Assembly: GCF_000943555.1 (NCBI RefSeq)
Contig: NZ_JTDV01000002.1
Span: forward strand, 124,001 to 188,000
Source: Neotamlana nanhaiensis
GTDB lineage: Bacteria; Bacteroidota; Bacteroidia; Flavobacteriales; Flavobacteriaceae
Reading direction: 5' to 3'
Length of the DNA stretch: 64,000 nt
Both the position numbers and the translations under genes were made by a program. Below are positions 45,150-54,131 of the stretch, piece after piece; within the stretch, counting starts at the first letter, position 1; every line of letters begins with the position of its first letter. The notes beneath the pieces are model-generated. The model saw nothing but the letters and a program-made list of their open reading frames with translations. It was not told where the DNA came from and made no database searches.

Positions 45150-46582
45150 TGACAGAGCCATATAGACTGCGAATTAACGGCGGTGTTTTATCGCCAGGGG
45201 AATTAAAATATATTTGTGAAGCTGCCGAATATTTAGGGTTAGATGCCATTTCGTTTGGCTCGCGACAAGATATTATTTTCCCCGAAGAAATCGATGAGAG
45301 TAAGTTTAGCGAATTCAATAAAATCACCTTTGTAAAACCAAAGCGCGATGGTGTAGAAAACTTATCATCATCATACGTATCGGCCGATATTTTACCAAGC
45401 ACCTCATGGCTTACCAGCGATAGATATTTATACATTATTGAGCAGTTTAAGCACCATTTAAAATTGCGTGTAAACGTTACCGATCCTAAGCAGCGTTTGG
45501 TGCCATTATTTACAGGAAATGTAAATTTTGTAGCCTCAGAACATGAAGATTATTGGTATTTGTTTGTTCGATTACCAGGCTGGAAAAAAACACAAATGTA
45601 TCCCGCTTTAATTTATAGTTGGGATATGGATAAAATTGAAATGGCAATTGAAAACGTGCTTCAGGAAGATCCTGAAAATGTTGAAACCATTTTTCAATTA
45701 GTTAGCGATGCTGTTGACACTAATAATAGAACCGTAGATAAACCGCTTGAAGTACCATTTTACCCGTTTCCGTATTACGAAGGCATGAACCGCATTGGCG
45801 ATAAGTATTGGTTAGGTTTATACTGGCGAAACAACCGTTACGATATTAAATTTTTAAAAGCACTTTGCGAAATTTGTGCCGAAAATAAAGTTGGTAAAAT
45901 ATCTATTACACCTTGGAAAAGCTTTATTGTAAAAGGAATTCCTGCCGAATCGAAATTAGATTGGGAAAAATTATTAGGACGTTTTGGTATAAACGTGCGC
46001 CATTCTATGTTGGAGATGAATTGGCATATTCCTGTAAATGATAAGGATGCGCTAAATCTTAAAAAATACTTAGTTACCAATTTCGATCAAAACGATATAA
46101 GTACATACGGGTTAACTTTTGGAATTACCAGTTTCGATAGTTCAACTTATAATTTTACATCTATTGTAATTGAAAAAAATAAAGCGCCAGAATCTGTTGG
46201 CGACTTTATAATTCGAGATACTTATAATTTGCTGTATGCAAAGAATTTCGATCCCAACACACGTGAATACATTGTTCATGTTCAAGATGTTGATATGGTG
46301 GAATTACCAGGATTACTAATGGAATTAAGTAAGTTGTATTTTGAAGAATTAGGAAATGAAAAATACGACACTGAAGCAGAACATATTATTACTGAAGCTA
46401 CCGAAGAAAAAGTTTATCAATGTAACGAATGTTTAACGGTTTACAATGACGAATACGGCGATATTACTCAAGATATTCCGCCAAAAACACCATTCGATAA
46501 TTTACCAGAAACGTATCAATGTTCGTTATGCGAAGCACCTAAAAGTAGTTTTGAAAAAAAAGTATTAGTAAATAAAATTTAA
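45146..46582 (+). CDS. Sulfite/nitrite reductase-like protein with C-terminal rubredoxin
   Basis: A 478-residue protein overlapping the end of the nitrate reductase gene by 4 bases (ATGA). The N-terminal 350 residues look like nitrite/sulfite-reductase ferredoxin-like half domains (YRLRINGGVLSPGELKYICE; GISITPWKS-type strand near 255), but the cysteines that hold siroheme and [4Fe-4S] are absent. The C-terminal 50 residues are a rubredoxin: VYQCNECLTVYNDEYGD and then YQCSLCEAPKSSFE, with four Cys in two CxxC pairs, the normal Fe site. Probably an electron carrier or assembly protein dedicated to the nitrate reductase. The role is inferred; I do not know a characterised homologue. Confidence 0.8.
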   Translation: MMTEPYRLRINGGVLSPGELKYICEAAEYLGLDAISFGSRQDIIFPEEIDESKFSEFNKITFVKPKRDGVENLSSSYVSADILPSTSWLTSDRYLYIIEQFKHHLKLRVNVTDPKQRLVPLFTGNVNFVASEHEDYWYLFVRLPGWKKTQMYPALIYSWDMDKIEMAIENVLQEDPENVETIFQLVSDAVDTNNRTVDKPLEVPFYPFPYYEGMNRIGDKYWLGLYWRNNRYDIKFLKALCEICAENKVGKISITPWKSFIVKGIPAESKLDWEKLLGRFGINVRHSMLEMNWHIPVNDKDALNLKKYLVTNFDQNDISTYGLTFGITSFDSSTYNFTSIVIEKNKAPESVGDFIIRDTYNLLYAKNFDPNTREYIVHVQDVDMVELPGLLMELSKLYFEELGNEKYDTEAEHIITEATEEKVYQCNECLTVYNDEYGDITQDIPPKTPFDNLPETYQCSLCEAPKSSFEKKVLVNKI

Positions 46583-46702
46583 TTTTTTGGTTTGAAAGGA
46601 TGCATATTGTCAGTTTAAGCGGTTAATTGGTTAGTTAAAACCTTAAGAAGGATTGAGGATTTCTCGATAAAAATGTTTTCAGTTAGCTTAAGCTGGCATG
46701 TG

Positions 46703-47701
46703 CTATCCACCAATAGTTATCATGCTTCGGTTTTTACCATGTAAATCAGGCGTTTTTAATTTTTTGAGCGTATCCATGCCACCACGAATTTTAAATTTAG
46801 CTGCTACCGCTTTTTTAATTACTGGTTCTATGGATTTACCTTCTCGTAACGTGGTTAATAAATCTGATTCTTCCGAAGAAAATAAACAATTTTTCAATTG
46901 CCCATTAGCGGTTAATCGTAGTCTGTTACAGGAATCGCAAAACGGATTGGTAACCGAACTTATTATAGCAAAACTTCCTTTGTAACCTTCAATTTTATAG
47001 TTTTTAGAGGTGTCGTTTGGAGCATCAGTTAATCGAATAATATCTTTTTTATCAAAGGCTTCTTCTGCAAATTGCATCACTTCTGCATACGATATCATTT
47101 TACTCATATCCCATTTATTGCCATCAAAAGGCATGAACTCAATAAAGCGAACCGAAATGGGTAAGTCTTTTGTGAATTTTATAAAATCTACAATTTCATC
47201 TTCGTTAAACCCTTTCATTAATACGGCGTTTAGTTTAACGTTAAAACCTTCGTTTATAAGTTGTAAAATGTTGTTATAGACTTTGTCGAAATTATTACGT
47301 CGCGTGATATGCGTGAATTTGTCTTTGCTAAGCGAATCGAGACTCACATTAATATTTTTAACGCCGTATTTCTTTAAATCATCAATAAAACGATCGATAA
47401 TTACTGCGTTTGATGTGATAGACAATTCTACAGGTAGCGACGCTAGTTTTTCTAAAATGGTGCTAAAATCTTTACGAACAAGAGGTTCTCCACCGGTTAA
47501 CCTAATTTTTGTTACACCATGGTTTACAAAGGTTTTTGCGATGTTGTACACTTCTTCGTAGGTCATTAAATGACTTTTAGGAGACAAAGGCACACCAGCT
47601 TCGGGCATGCAATACGTACAGCGTAAATTGCAGCGTTCGGTTAACGAAATGCGCAAGTAGCTGTGTTGTCGGTTAAATTTGTCTGTTAATATGTTTGTCA
47701 T
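46703..47701 (-). CDS. moaA: GTP 3',8-cyclase (molybdenum cofactor synthesis)
   Basis: A 332-residue radical SAM enzyme, the first step of molybdopterin synthesis. The N-terminal cluster motif CNLRCTYC is near residue 23, the second [4Fe-4S] cluster is CDSCNRLRLTANGQLKNC near 260, and the protein ends in Gly-Gly, as needed for activity. Normal length. The last gene of the minus-strand moe/moa run; the convergent nitrate reductase operon ends 120 bases away. Confidence 0.97.
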   Translation of the reverse strand: MTNILTDKFNRQHSYLRISLTERCNLRCTYCMPEAGVPLSPKSHLMTYEEVYNIAKTFVNHGVTKIRLTGGEPLVRKDFSTILEKLASLPVELSITSNAVIIDRFIDDLKKYGVKNINVSLDSLSKDKFTHITRRNNFDKVYNNILQLINEGFNVKLNAVLMKGFNEDEIVDFIKFTKDLPISVRFIEFMPFDGNKWDMSKMISYAEVMQFAEEAFDKKDIIRLTDAPNDTSKNYKIEGYKGSFAIISSVTNPFCDSCNRLRLTANGQLKNCLFSSEESDLLTTLREGKSIEPVIKKAVAAKFKIRGGMDTLKKLKTPDLHGKNRSMITIGG

Positions 47702-47744
47702 TTTATATTAAGTATTTTGTTTTCCAGACCAAAACCTAACAGGC

Positions 47745-48656
47745 TTAATCATGTCGCGCACCTCTTAAAACGCCAAATACATGTTGCACCGACGGAAAAA
47801 TGGCATCCATAGATTCTTTGGCGCCATTTGTAGAACCGGGAAGTGCTAAAACCAAGGTGCTTCCAATAGTTCCTGCAACACTGCGCGATAGCATAGAATA
47901 CGGCATACGTTGTTGTCCGTAATTTCTAATAGCCTCTTCAATACCGGGTATGCGTCGGTCTAAAATTGGCATTAATGCTTCGGGTGTTACATCGCGTTTT
48001 GAAAGCCCGGTACCACCAGTGAAAATTACCAAATCAATCCCCATACTTTCATAGCTTTTGGCTTTATTTTGAATGCTTTCAAGCTCATCAGGAATAATCA
48101 CGTATTCCGAAATACTAACCTCACAAGCTTTTAACTTTTCAATAATGGCTTTTCCGGCTTTATCTTCTTTATGTCCTGCCGAAATAGTATCGCTACAAAC
48201 CACTACTGCAGCGGTTAAATCGGTTTTAAATTTGTTTTTGTAATCCGATTTGCCGCCTTTTTTGCTTAGCAGTTTTATCGCGTGAATTTCAATGCCTTTG
48301 TCAATTGGTTTTAGCATATCGTACATGTTTAAAGCCACAACGCTTGCGCCATGCATCGCTTCAACTTCTACGCCAGTTTTGTAAATGGTTTTTACCGTAA
48401 AAATCACACGGATATCTAAACCGTCTATTTTGTATTCAACGCCAGTAAATTCAATGGGTAACGGGTGGCAATCGGGTAAAATATCAGGTGTTCGTTTTAC
48501 ACCTAAAAGTCCCGCCGCTTTACTCATGGCAAACACATTACCTTTCGGAACGGTATCGTTTTTTATAGCGTCGATGGTTTCAGGCTTGCTTACTTTTACA
48601 GTCGCTTGTGCAACCGCCGTTCGTAATGTTGTTTTTTTATGTGTGATGTCTACCAT
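47745..48656 (-). CDS. moaCB: Bifunctional MoaC-MoaB molybdenum cofactor protein
   Basis: A 303-residue fusion. Residues 1 to about 150 are MoaC, cyclic pyranopterin monophosphate synthase (VDITHKKTTLRTAVAQATVK; DCHPLPIEFTGVEY; MHGASVVALNMYDMLKP; HAIKLLSKKGGKSDY). Residues about 165-303 are MoaB/Mog-like (VVCSDTISAGHKEDKAG; VIFTGGTGLSKRDVTPEA; LALPGSTNGAKESMD), which adenylates molybdopterin. Such fusions are known in Bacteroidetes. It lies 44 bases upstream of moaA. Confidence 0.93.
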   Translation of the reverse strand: MVDITHKKTTLRTAVAQATVKVSKPETIDAIKNDTVPKGNVFAMSKAAGLLGVKRTPDILPDCHPLPIEFTGVEYKIDGLDIRVIFTVKTIYKTGVEVEAMHGASVVALNMYDMLKPIDKGIEIHAIKLLSKKGGKSDYKNKFKTDLTAAVVVCSDTISAGHKEDKAGKAIIEKLKACEVSISEYVIIPDELESIQNKAKSYESMGIDLVIFTGGTGLSKRDVTPEALMPILDRRIPGIEEAIRNYGQQRMPYSMLSRSVAGTIGSTLVLALPGSTNGAKESMDAIFPSVQHVFGVLRGARHD

Positions 48657-48800
48657 TATAGTATTTTCTATTGTATTTTTATTAATTATTTTTTCAAGAT
48701 TCCTTTTAAATATTACCTTTATTTTCTGAAATTGATTGTCTTTTTATGTGATTTTGAACAAAAATTTTGATTTGGTTTATAGCGTGTTCTTTTAGATTAA

Positions 48801-49244
48801 TCAATTATTTACTTTCCATTGATGCGATTCGTCTTCAAAAATTTCTTTGCCAAATACAGGAACATTAGCTTTAATTTCTTCAACTACATATTCTAAGGCT
48901 TCAAAAACGACTTTTCGATGTGGCGCCGAAACGAATACAAACAGACAAATTTCACCTGCTTTAACAGTGCCTAAACTGTGGTAAATATGCATGCAAGTCA
49001 GGTCGAATTTTTCGAAAGTGGCCTCTCGAATATCATGAAATTTTTGGTTTGCCATGTCTTCGTATGCGGTATATTCTATCGCTGAAACTGTTTTGCCATC
49101 AACATCATCGGCACGTACTTGACCTAAGAAAATATTGTGTGCTCCAATGCTGGTTTTGCTTTGGTGTTTGTAAATGCTGTTGCCTATAAATTCATGCGAA
49201 ATGGCACCTTCTCTAAATACATTTTTGGGTTTTTTGTCTTTCAT
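48801..49244 (-). CDS. moaE: Molybdopterin synthase catalytic subunit
   Basis: A 147-residue protein that with MoaD inserts dithiolene sulfur. Seen: ISHEFIGNSIYKHQSKTSIG, HNIFLGQVRADDVDGKTV, IYHSLGTVKAGE with the active-site Lys region, and VSAPHRKVVFEALEYVVEEI. Normal length. The gap of 145 bases to moaCB is the largest within this run. Confidence 0.95.
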   Translation of the reverse strand: MKDKKPKNVFREGAISHEFIGNSIYKHQSKTSIGAHNIFLGQVRADDVDGKTVSAIEYTAYEDMANQKFHDIREATFEKFDLTCMHIYHSLGTVKAGEICLFVFVSAPHRKVVFEALEYVVEEIKANVPVFGKEIFEDESHQWKVNN

Positions 49245-49255
49245 AGATTTATTTT

Positions 49256-50374
49256 TTAGTCATTGCGAGGAACGTGGCAATCTTTTTTACCTTCTTCGTA
49301 ATGACGCATGTTTGCATAATTCTTTATCTCCTGAGCACCTTCTTCAATACTAAAGCAATTGGTAATTCCAGATTCATTTAATAGTTTAACAGCTCTTTTG
49401 CTGCGTGTTCCTGATTGGCAAAACAAGTAGTTTTCTGAGTGATTTTTAAATTGATCAAGATGATTTTGAATTTCGCTAAGCGGAAGTGAAACCACATTAA
49501 ATTCATCTACTTTTGGTTGCTCATGGGCTTCGCGCACATCAATAATTTGAATGTTTTTTTTGTTGATAATGCTTTTGAAGGAAACCGTGTTAACCACTTC
49601 GCAATTAAGTTTTATTGATTGTGAAGTGAATGCAGCCGATTTTTCTAAAACTGAATTTACAATCGCTTCATTTTTATTGATTTTTAATGTCGATGATTGA
49701 TTGGTTAGCGTGTTGAAACAGAATAATTTTCCAGATAACACTTCGCCAATTCCCGTGATTATTTTTATGACTTCGTTGGCTTGTATGCTGCCAATAATTC
49801 CGGGTAAAACACCTAAAACACCAATTTCTGAACAGTTAGGAACGGCATCTTTTTGTGGCGGATTAGGAAATAAACAGCGGTATGTTGGTCCGTTTTGATA
49901 ATTAAATACCGAAACCTGACCTTCAAATTTGTAAATAGCTCCAAAAACTAGCGGTTTGTTGGTAATTATGCAGGCATCGTTAACAAGGTAGCGGGTTTCA
50001 AAATTGTCCGATCCATCTACAATAATATCGTATTGCTCAAATAATTGCAATGCATTTTGATAGGTAAGTGCTTCAGGATAACTTTTTATTTCAATGTCAT
50101 TATTTAAATCTTGCAAGGGTTGTTTTGCAGCCAGCGCTTTGTTTTTACCTAATGATGAATCTCCAAACAGAACCTGTCGTTGCAGGTTTGAAAGTTCTAC
50201 AACATCAAAATCGATAATACCCAACGTGCCTACGCCAGCGGCAGCAAGGTATTGTAAGATGGGACACCCCAATCCGCCAGCACCAATAACCAAAACTTTG
50301 GCTTTAGAAAGCTTGTTTTGGCCTATTTGTCTAATCTCTGGTAGAATGATATGTCTGTTGTATCTATTTGTCAT
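49256..50374 (-). CDS. moeB: MoeB/ThiF-type adenylyltransferase with rhodanese domain
   Basis: A 372-residue protein that activates the MoaD C terminus. The E1-like domain shows VLVIGAGGLGCPILQYLAAAGV (residues 29-50, nucleotide loop), DFDVVELSNLQRQ and DGSDNFETRYLVND. The C-terminal 100 residues are rhodanese-like with a Cys in LFCQSGTRSKRA that could carry persulfide. The four Cys of the zinc site of classical ThiF/MoeB are only partly present (CLFPNPP), so metal binding is uncertain. Twelve bases upstream of moaE. Confidence 0.9.
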   Translation of the reverse strand: MTNRYNRHIILPEIRQIGQNKLSKAKVLVIGAGGLGCPILQYLAAAGVGTLGIIDFDVVELSNLQRQVLFGDSSLGKNKALAAKQPLQDLNNDIEIKSYPEALTYQNALQLFEQYDIIVDGSDNFETRYLVNDACIITNKPLVFGAIYKFEGQVSVFNYQNGPTYRCLFPNPPQKDAVPNCSEIGVLGVLPGIIGSIQANEVIKIITGIGEVLSGKLFCFNTLTNQSSTLKINKNEAIVNSVLEKSAAFTSQSIKLNCEVVNTVSFKSIINKKNIQIIDVREAHEQPKVDEFNVVSLPLSEIQNHLDQFKNHSENYLFCQSGTRSKRAVKLLNESGITNCFSIEEGAQEIKNYANMRHYEEGKKDCHVPRND

Positions 50375-50390
50375 TTGTTGCTCTTTTTCT

Positions 50391-50423
50391 AGACCTGTTA
50401 GGTTTTTAAAACCTGACAGGTCT
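50391..50423. repeat. AGACCTGTTAGG-type palindrome, copy 2
   Basis: AGACCTGTTAGGTTTT (50391-50406) pairs with AAACCTGACAGGTCT (50409-50423). Shares its core with 21773-21805. It sits between moeB and moaD, where it may act as a weak terminator or an mRNA processing site. Confidence 0.75.
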
Positions 50424-50435
50424 GATCTCGTATTT

Positions 50436-50669
50436 TTATCCTCCAGAAAATGGTGGTAATAAAGCTATTTCAGCACCCGATAGTTCGGTATCTACCGAAA
50501 CAATTTCTTGGTTCTGTGCTATTTGAAAATCTTTTTGTTTTAAACCTTTATGTTTATTTAATAACAGATTTAAAAGGCTTGATATTTGACCTTTTTCTAT
50601 GGTTATTAATTCTTCGGTGGTGTTTGTTGTTTCAACAAGTTGACCAAAATATTTAATAGTTATTTCCAT
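50436..50669 (-). CDS. moaD: Molybdopterin synthase sulfur carrier subunit
   Basis: A 77-residue ubiquitin-fold protein ending in FSGG, the Gly-Gly that is adenylated and thiocarboxylated. I chose the ATG at 50669 (MEITIKYFGQLVETT); a TTG two codons upstream is less likely. It overlaps the 3' end of mobA by 17 bases, so translation of the two is coupled. Confidence 0.92.
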   Translation of the reverse strand: MEITIKYFGQLVETTNTTEELITIEKGQISSLLNLLLNKHKGLKQKDFQIAQNQEIVSVDTELSGAEIALLPPFSGG

Positions 50670-51237
50670 TTGCAATAGCTTTAAAATCGTTTGGTGTGTT
50701 AACGTTTATAGTTGTGTTTTCTTCAGCTTTATTTAAAATTACAGATTTTGTTTTTAGAGATTTTAACACGTTTTGCAATCGGCGTTCATTGTTGTTAAGT
50801 GCTGTTTTAAACATCTCTAAAGTTTCTGTTTTATACATAGCAATTAAAGGCATGGTTTTGCCGTTGCTTTCTATTTGAATAACATCGCTCGTGGCGTCAA
50901 CAGCATCAATCAATTGTTGTAACACAGCCGTATTGATAAACGGAATATCACAACTTAACACCAAATTATACTTAGTTTTCGATACATTTAAACCTGAATA
51001 AATACCTGCTACGGGACCAGCATTTTTTATTTCGTCTTCTATTCTTTTACAATGAAAAGCATCATAATCAGGATTATCAGAAATAATTAAAATTTCAGAA
51101 ACCAATGGTTTTAAAGCATTAATACTATGGGTTGTGAAATGTTTATTGTTCAGTTTTAAAAAACCTTTGTCTGTTCCCATTCTTGAGCTTTTTCCGCCCG
51201 TTAAAACAATGCCTGTTATGTTACTTTCATCAATCAT
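50653..51237 (-). CDS. mobA: Molybdenum cofactor guanylyltransferase
   Basis: A 194-residue nucleotidyltransferase that attaches GMP to molybdopterin, giving the MGD cofactor used by nitrate reductase. The nucleotide loop is GIVLTGGKSSRMGTDKGFL near residues 8-26. The Asp pair DDE-like site is in LSCDIPFIN near 93. Ends inside the moaD region. The neighbouring TauE/SafE gene is 1 base away. Confidence 0.93.
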   Translation of the reverse strand: MIDESNITGIVLTGGKSSRMGTDKGFLKLNNKHFTTHSINALKPLVSEILIISDNPDYDAFHCKRIEDEIKNAGPVAGIYSGLNVSKTKYNLVLSCDIPFINTAVLQQLIDAVDATSDVIQIESNGKTMPLIAMYKTETLEMFKTALNNNERRLQNVLKSLKTKSVILNKAEENTTINVNTPNDFKAIANGNNY

Positions 51238-51238
51238 T

Positions 51239-51979
51239 TTAAGTAAACATTAGTTTTGCACAAGCAATTACGAGCACAAAAGCTAAAATGTATCGTAATT
51301 TTTGATTGTTTAGTTTTTTACTTCCTAAAAATCCGCCAAAGACCCCGCCAATTAAAGCGACTGCAACCAAAACGAACGATCCTGTTTCAATAGTTACACC
51401 GCTACTTATTTGTCCGATTAAACCCGATGCAGAATTCACCCATATAAATAAGGCCGAAACTGCCGCAGCCTCCTTCATTTTGCCCCAATGCAACAATAAA
51501 ATTATGGGTGTGAGTATAATGCCGCCGCCAATACCAATAAGACCCGAAAAGAAGCCAATAACGCCACCAACGACAAGTCCTTGCCACAGTTTTACGGGTT
51601 TAATTTCGTCTTTTTCTTTTCCGAAAACATTCAGCATTTTTAAAATGGCAAAAATCAGTAGAATGGCTAAGGTCTTTTTGTAAATAGAAGCATCAATTTC
51701 AATAGTTCCGCCTAAAAAAGCACAGGGAATAGAGCTTATTGCAAACGATAAAAACAGCTTTTTATTGAAATGTCCTGCTCTAAAATAATAGTAAAAGGAA
51801 ATGCCTGCCACAAATAAATTTAGTAACAAAGCGGTTGGTTTCATGGTGTTTGGGGCAAATGAAAATAATGCCATTAAAGCCAGATAACCACTTGCGCCGC
51901 CATGACCTACACTGGCATATAAAAATGAAATGACAGGTAGAATGGCTAAGAATAAATATATGTTTTCGGTTTGTAGCAT
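51239..51979 (-). CDS. TauE/SafE-family anion transporter
   Basis: A 246-residue membrane protein with about eight hydrophobic segments (for example LAILPVISFLYASVGHGGASG near residue 10 and GLIGIGGGIILTPIILLLHW near 140). TauE/SafE proteins export or import small oxyanions and sulfonates. In this operon it could move nitrite, sulfite or molybdate, or be linked to sulfur trafficking for MoaD. Direction and substrate cannot be read from sequence. Confidence 0.88.
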   Translation of the reverse strand: MLQTENIYLFLAILPVISFLYASVGHGGASGYLALMALFSFAPNTMKPTALLLNLFVAGISFYYYFRAGHFNKKLFLSFAISSIPCAFLGGTIEIDASIYKKTLAILLIFAILKMLNVFGKEKDEIKPVKLWQGLVVGGVIGFFSGLIGIGGGIILTPIILLLHWGKMKEAAAVSALFIWVNSASGLIGQISSGVTIETGSFVLVAVALIGGVFGGFLGSKKLNNQKLRYILAFVLVIACAKLMFT

Positions 51980-52027
51980 AATAAAAGTGCCTAAAGTGCG
52001 CTTAAGTATTTAAAGGTTAAAGTGGTT

Positions 52028-52381
52028 TTAAAGTTTGTTTGCAATGGATGTAAATAGAGCTAATAGTTCTTTTGCTTCTTTAATAATTGTGTTCAATTGT
52101 TTAGATTCAACCCAATTCAAGTCGTTAATTATTTCTAACCAATATTCAGTTTCACTTGCTTCACTTTCGCTTATTTTAATTTTGTTTTTAAAATCTTTTT
52201 TACTCCTAGAGCGATTGGCTTCGCGATAATTTGCACCAATGCTTGTTCCAGATTTTGTTATTTGATTTCTAATTACTTTGCCTTCAATTGTATTTGGTAA
52301 TGTTGCGGATAGTTTAATTACCGAAATCCCAAAAAGTCGGGTTCTTACTTCAAGTTGTTTTGCAAATTCTTTGTTGTTCAT
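52028..52381 (-). CDS. Four-helix bundle protein (23S rRNA IVP type)
   Basis: A 117-residue all-alpha protein with FAKQLEVRTRLFGISVIKL, GKVIRNQITKSGTSIGANYREA and the RSKKDFKNKIKISESEASETEYWLEI stretch (cited in part), typical of the small four-helix bundle family found within rRNA intervening sequences and as lone genes in Bacteroidetes. Function unknown. It stands within the Mo-cofactor gene run but is not expected to belong to that pathway. Confidence 0.88.
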   Translation of the reverse strand: MNNKEFAKQLEVRTRLFGISVIKLSATLPNTIEGKVIRNQITKSGTSIGANYREANRSRSKKDFKNKIKISESEASETEYWLEIINDLNWVESKQLNTIIKEAKELLALFTSIANKL

Positions 52382-52446
52382 TTTTTAAGGTTTACTCAGT
52401 TTAACTTTAAACTTTAGACACTTCTAACTTTAGGCACTTCTATGAC

Positions 52447-52785
52447 CTACAAGCTTTCAATTTTAGTTAATTCTTTATCTAAAAAATCCCAACAATTTTT
52501 GTTTATGGTATCAAAGGCTTTAATTAGTGATTTTCCATATTCGGTTAACTGAGCACCACCACCACCTTTGCCGCCAATACTATTTATGGTTACAGGTTTT
52601 TTAGCCGATTTGTTAACGGAATCAATTAAATCCCAGGCTTTTTTATAGGATATTTTTTCTTGTTTTGCAGCTTTCGATAAAGATCCCGTTTGGTCTATAG
52701 CTTTTAATAAATGCACACGACCTTCGCCAAGTAGCACATGGTTTTCGAACTCTATCCAAATTCTGCTTTTAATTTTATAACTCAT
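52447..52785 (-). CDS. ModE-like winged-helix protein (DNA-binding domain only)
   Basis: A 112-residue protein matching the N-terminal winged-helix of ModE: VLLGEGRVHLLKAIDQTGSLSKAAKQEKISYKKAWDLID with GGKGGGGAQLTEYG, cited in part. The molybdate-binding TOBE part is missing, as in other short ModE-like proteins. It is 2 bases downstream of moeA. Likely a molybdenum- or nitrate-linked regulator of this operon; whether it senses anything is open. Confidence 0.9.
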   Translation of the reverse strand: MSYKIKSRIWIEFENHVLLGEGRVHLLKAIDQTGSLSKAAKQEKISYKKAWDLIDSVNKSAKKPVTINSIGGKGGGGAQLTEYGKSLIKAFDTINKNCWDFLDKELTKIESL

Positions 52786-52787
52786 AA

Positions 52788-53966
52788 TTAAACGGGTAAT
52801 AGCATGGTTTCAACGGTGTCACCAATCTTAATTTCGCTCACTTCTTGTGGTACAAAAACCAATGCGTTAGCCAGAGCAAAAGTGTGTTGCATTGCCGAAC
52901 TTTGACCTTCTAAAATAGTGACGTTATCATTATTATAAATCGCTTTTAAAAATTGAGGACGATCGCCTTTTTTTACAAAAGCAGTTTCAGATTTTGCTGA
53001 AACTGTTGGTAAATCAACCCTTTCGTTATTCATCATGATTTGAAGCGCTGTGTAAACATATTTGTAGAAACAGGTCAAAGCTGCTGCTGGATTTCCAGGT
53101 AGCGCAAATATGTTAGTGTGGTTTTTAGTGCCGAAAAACAACGGTTTTCCTGGTTTTTGCATCACTTTATAAAAATGTTGGGTAATATTTAATTTAGTAA
53201 GTGCATCGCCAACAAAATCATAATCACCAACCGATATACCACCGGTAATTAATACTAGATCGTGGTTTGTAATGGCTTCTCGTAATGTGTTGTAGGTGTT
53301 ATCAAAATCGTCGTTTACTTTTAAAATGGTAACATCGTAAAATTTCAAACTGTACAGTGCGCTCAGGAGCATTTTAGAGTTGCTCTCATAAATACAACCA
53401 TATTCAAGAGGTTCACCCGGATTTACTAATTCGTTTCCAGTTGTAATAATGGCGATATTTGGTTTTTTAAAAACATCAATGGTAGTAACACCTAAAGAGC
53501 TAAGGTAGCCAATAGCAGCGGGTGTAATTTTTGTGTTTTTCTCAAGCGCCAAGGCTCCTGATTTTACTTGCTCGCCAATGGGGCGAATGTTTTCATGTTC
53601 AAATACCGAGGTTGTTACAGTAATCTCATTAGCTTTAGCGGCTACTTTTTCTTGCATGACAACTGCATTTGCAGTTTCTGGAACTGGAGCGCCAGTAAAA
53701 ATACGAATAGCTTCACCTGCTTCTAAAACAGGTTGCTTATTATCGCCTGCTTTCACTTCGCCAATTAATTTGTAAGTATTTTGATTGTGCATGTTTAGCG
53801 CATAACCATCCATAGCCGATTGCCTAAAAGGTGGCATGTTTATATTTGAGTAAACATCGCTAAATAATTTATAACCATTAGCTTTTTCAACAGGTTTTGT
53901 TGCTTTTCGTAGCATAGGTTTACAGTGCTTTTTAACAAGATTAATGGCTTGATTAACTGAAATCAT
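52788..53966 (-). CDS. moeA: Molybdopterin molybdotransferase
   Basis: A 392-residue protein that inserts molybdate into adenylated molybdopterin. Seen: MPPFRQSAMDGYALN near residue 41, RIFTGAPVPETANAVV, the MPT-binding ITGGISVGDYDFVGDAL near 240 and KPGKPLFFGTK then FALPGNPAAALTCFYKY. Normal length. First gene of the minus-strand run down to moaA, with a TATATTTG -7 box facing the fnr-like gene across a 236-base gap. Confidence 0.95.
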   Translation of the reverse strand: MISVNQAINLVKKHCKPMLRKATKPVEKANGYKLFSDVYSNINMPPFRQSAMDGYALNMHNQNTYKLIGEVKAGDNKQPVLEAGEAIRIFTGAPVPETANAVVMQEKVAAKANEITVTTSVFEHENIRPIGEQVKSGALALEKNTKITPAAIGYLSSLGVTTIDVFKKPNIAIITTGNELVNPGEPLEYGCIYESNSKMLLSALYSLKFYDVTILKVNDDFDNTYNTLREAITNHDLVLITGGISVGDYDFVGDALTKLNITQHFYKVMQKPGKPLFFGTKNHTNIFALPGNPAAALTCFYKYVYTALQIMMNNERVDLPTVSAKSETAFVKKGDRPQFLKAIYNNDNVTILEGQSSAMQHTFALANALVFVPQEVSEIKIGDTVETMLLPV

Positions 53967-53985
53967 AGTGTTCGCTATATATAAA

Positions 53986-54047
53986 CAAATATAACGATAT
54001 TACTTTTAGATTCCGCGAAGTACTTAGATTTTTATAATAAATACTTA
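53986..54047 (-). promoter_or_regulatory. moeA promoter with degenerate operator-like site
   Basis: On the minus strand, TATATTTG at 53986-53993 is the -7 box. Further upstream, 54032-54047 reads TAAGTATTTATTATAA-like text, which matches the left half of the TAAGTATNNWTACKTA site but not the right half. AAGTACTT, a perfect 8-bp palindrome, lies at 54018-54025. Confidence 0.5.
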
Positions 54048-54131
54048 ATTAACAAGCAATAAATATGATATTGATAAAATGAAAGCTCAATATTTGCATG
54101 ATTTGTAAAAATACGTATAAATCACAAAAAC

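Noticed and set aside
46583-46702. Terminator between the convergent nitrate reductase and moaA transcripts
   Set aside because: Only a short AGCTTAAGCT palindrome is seen; the loop would be too small for a real hairpin.
52028-52381. Role in molybdenum cofactor synthesis for the four-helix bundle protein
   Set aside because: The family is not linked to Mo metabolism; it is most likely a passenger in the operon.
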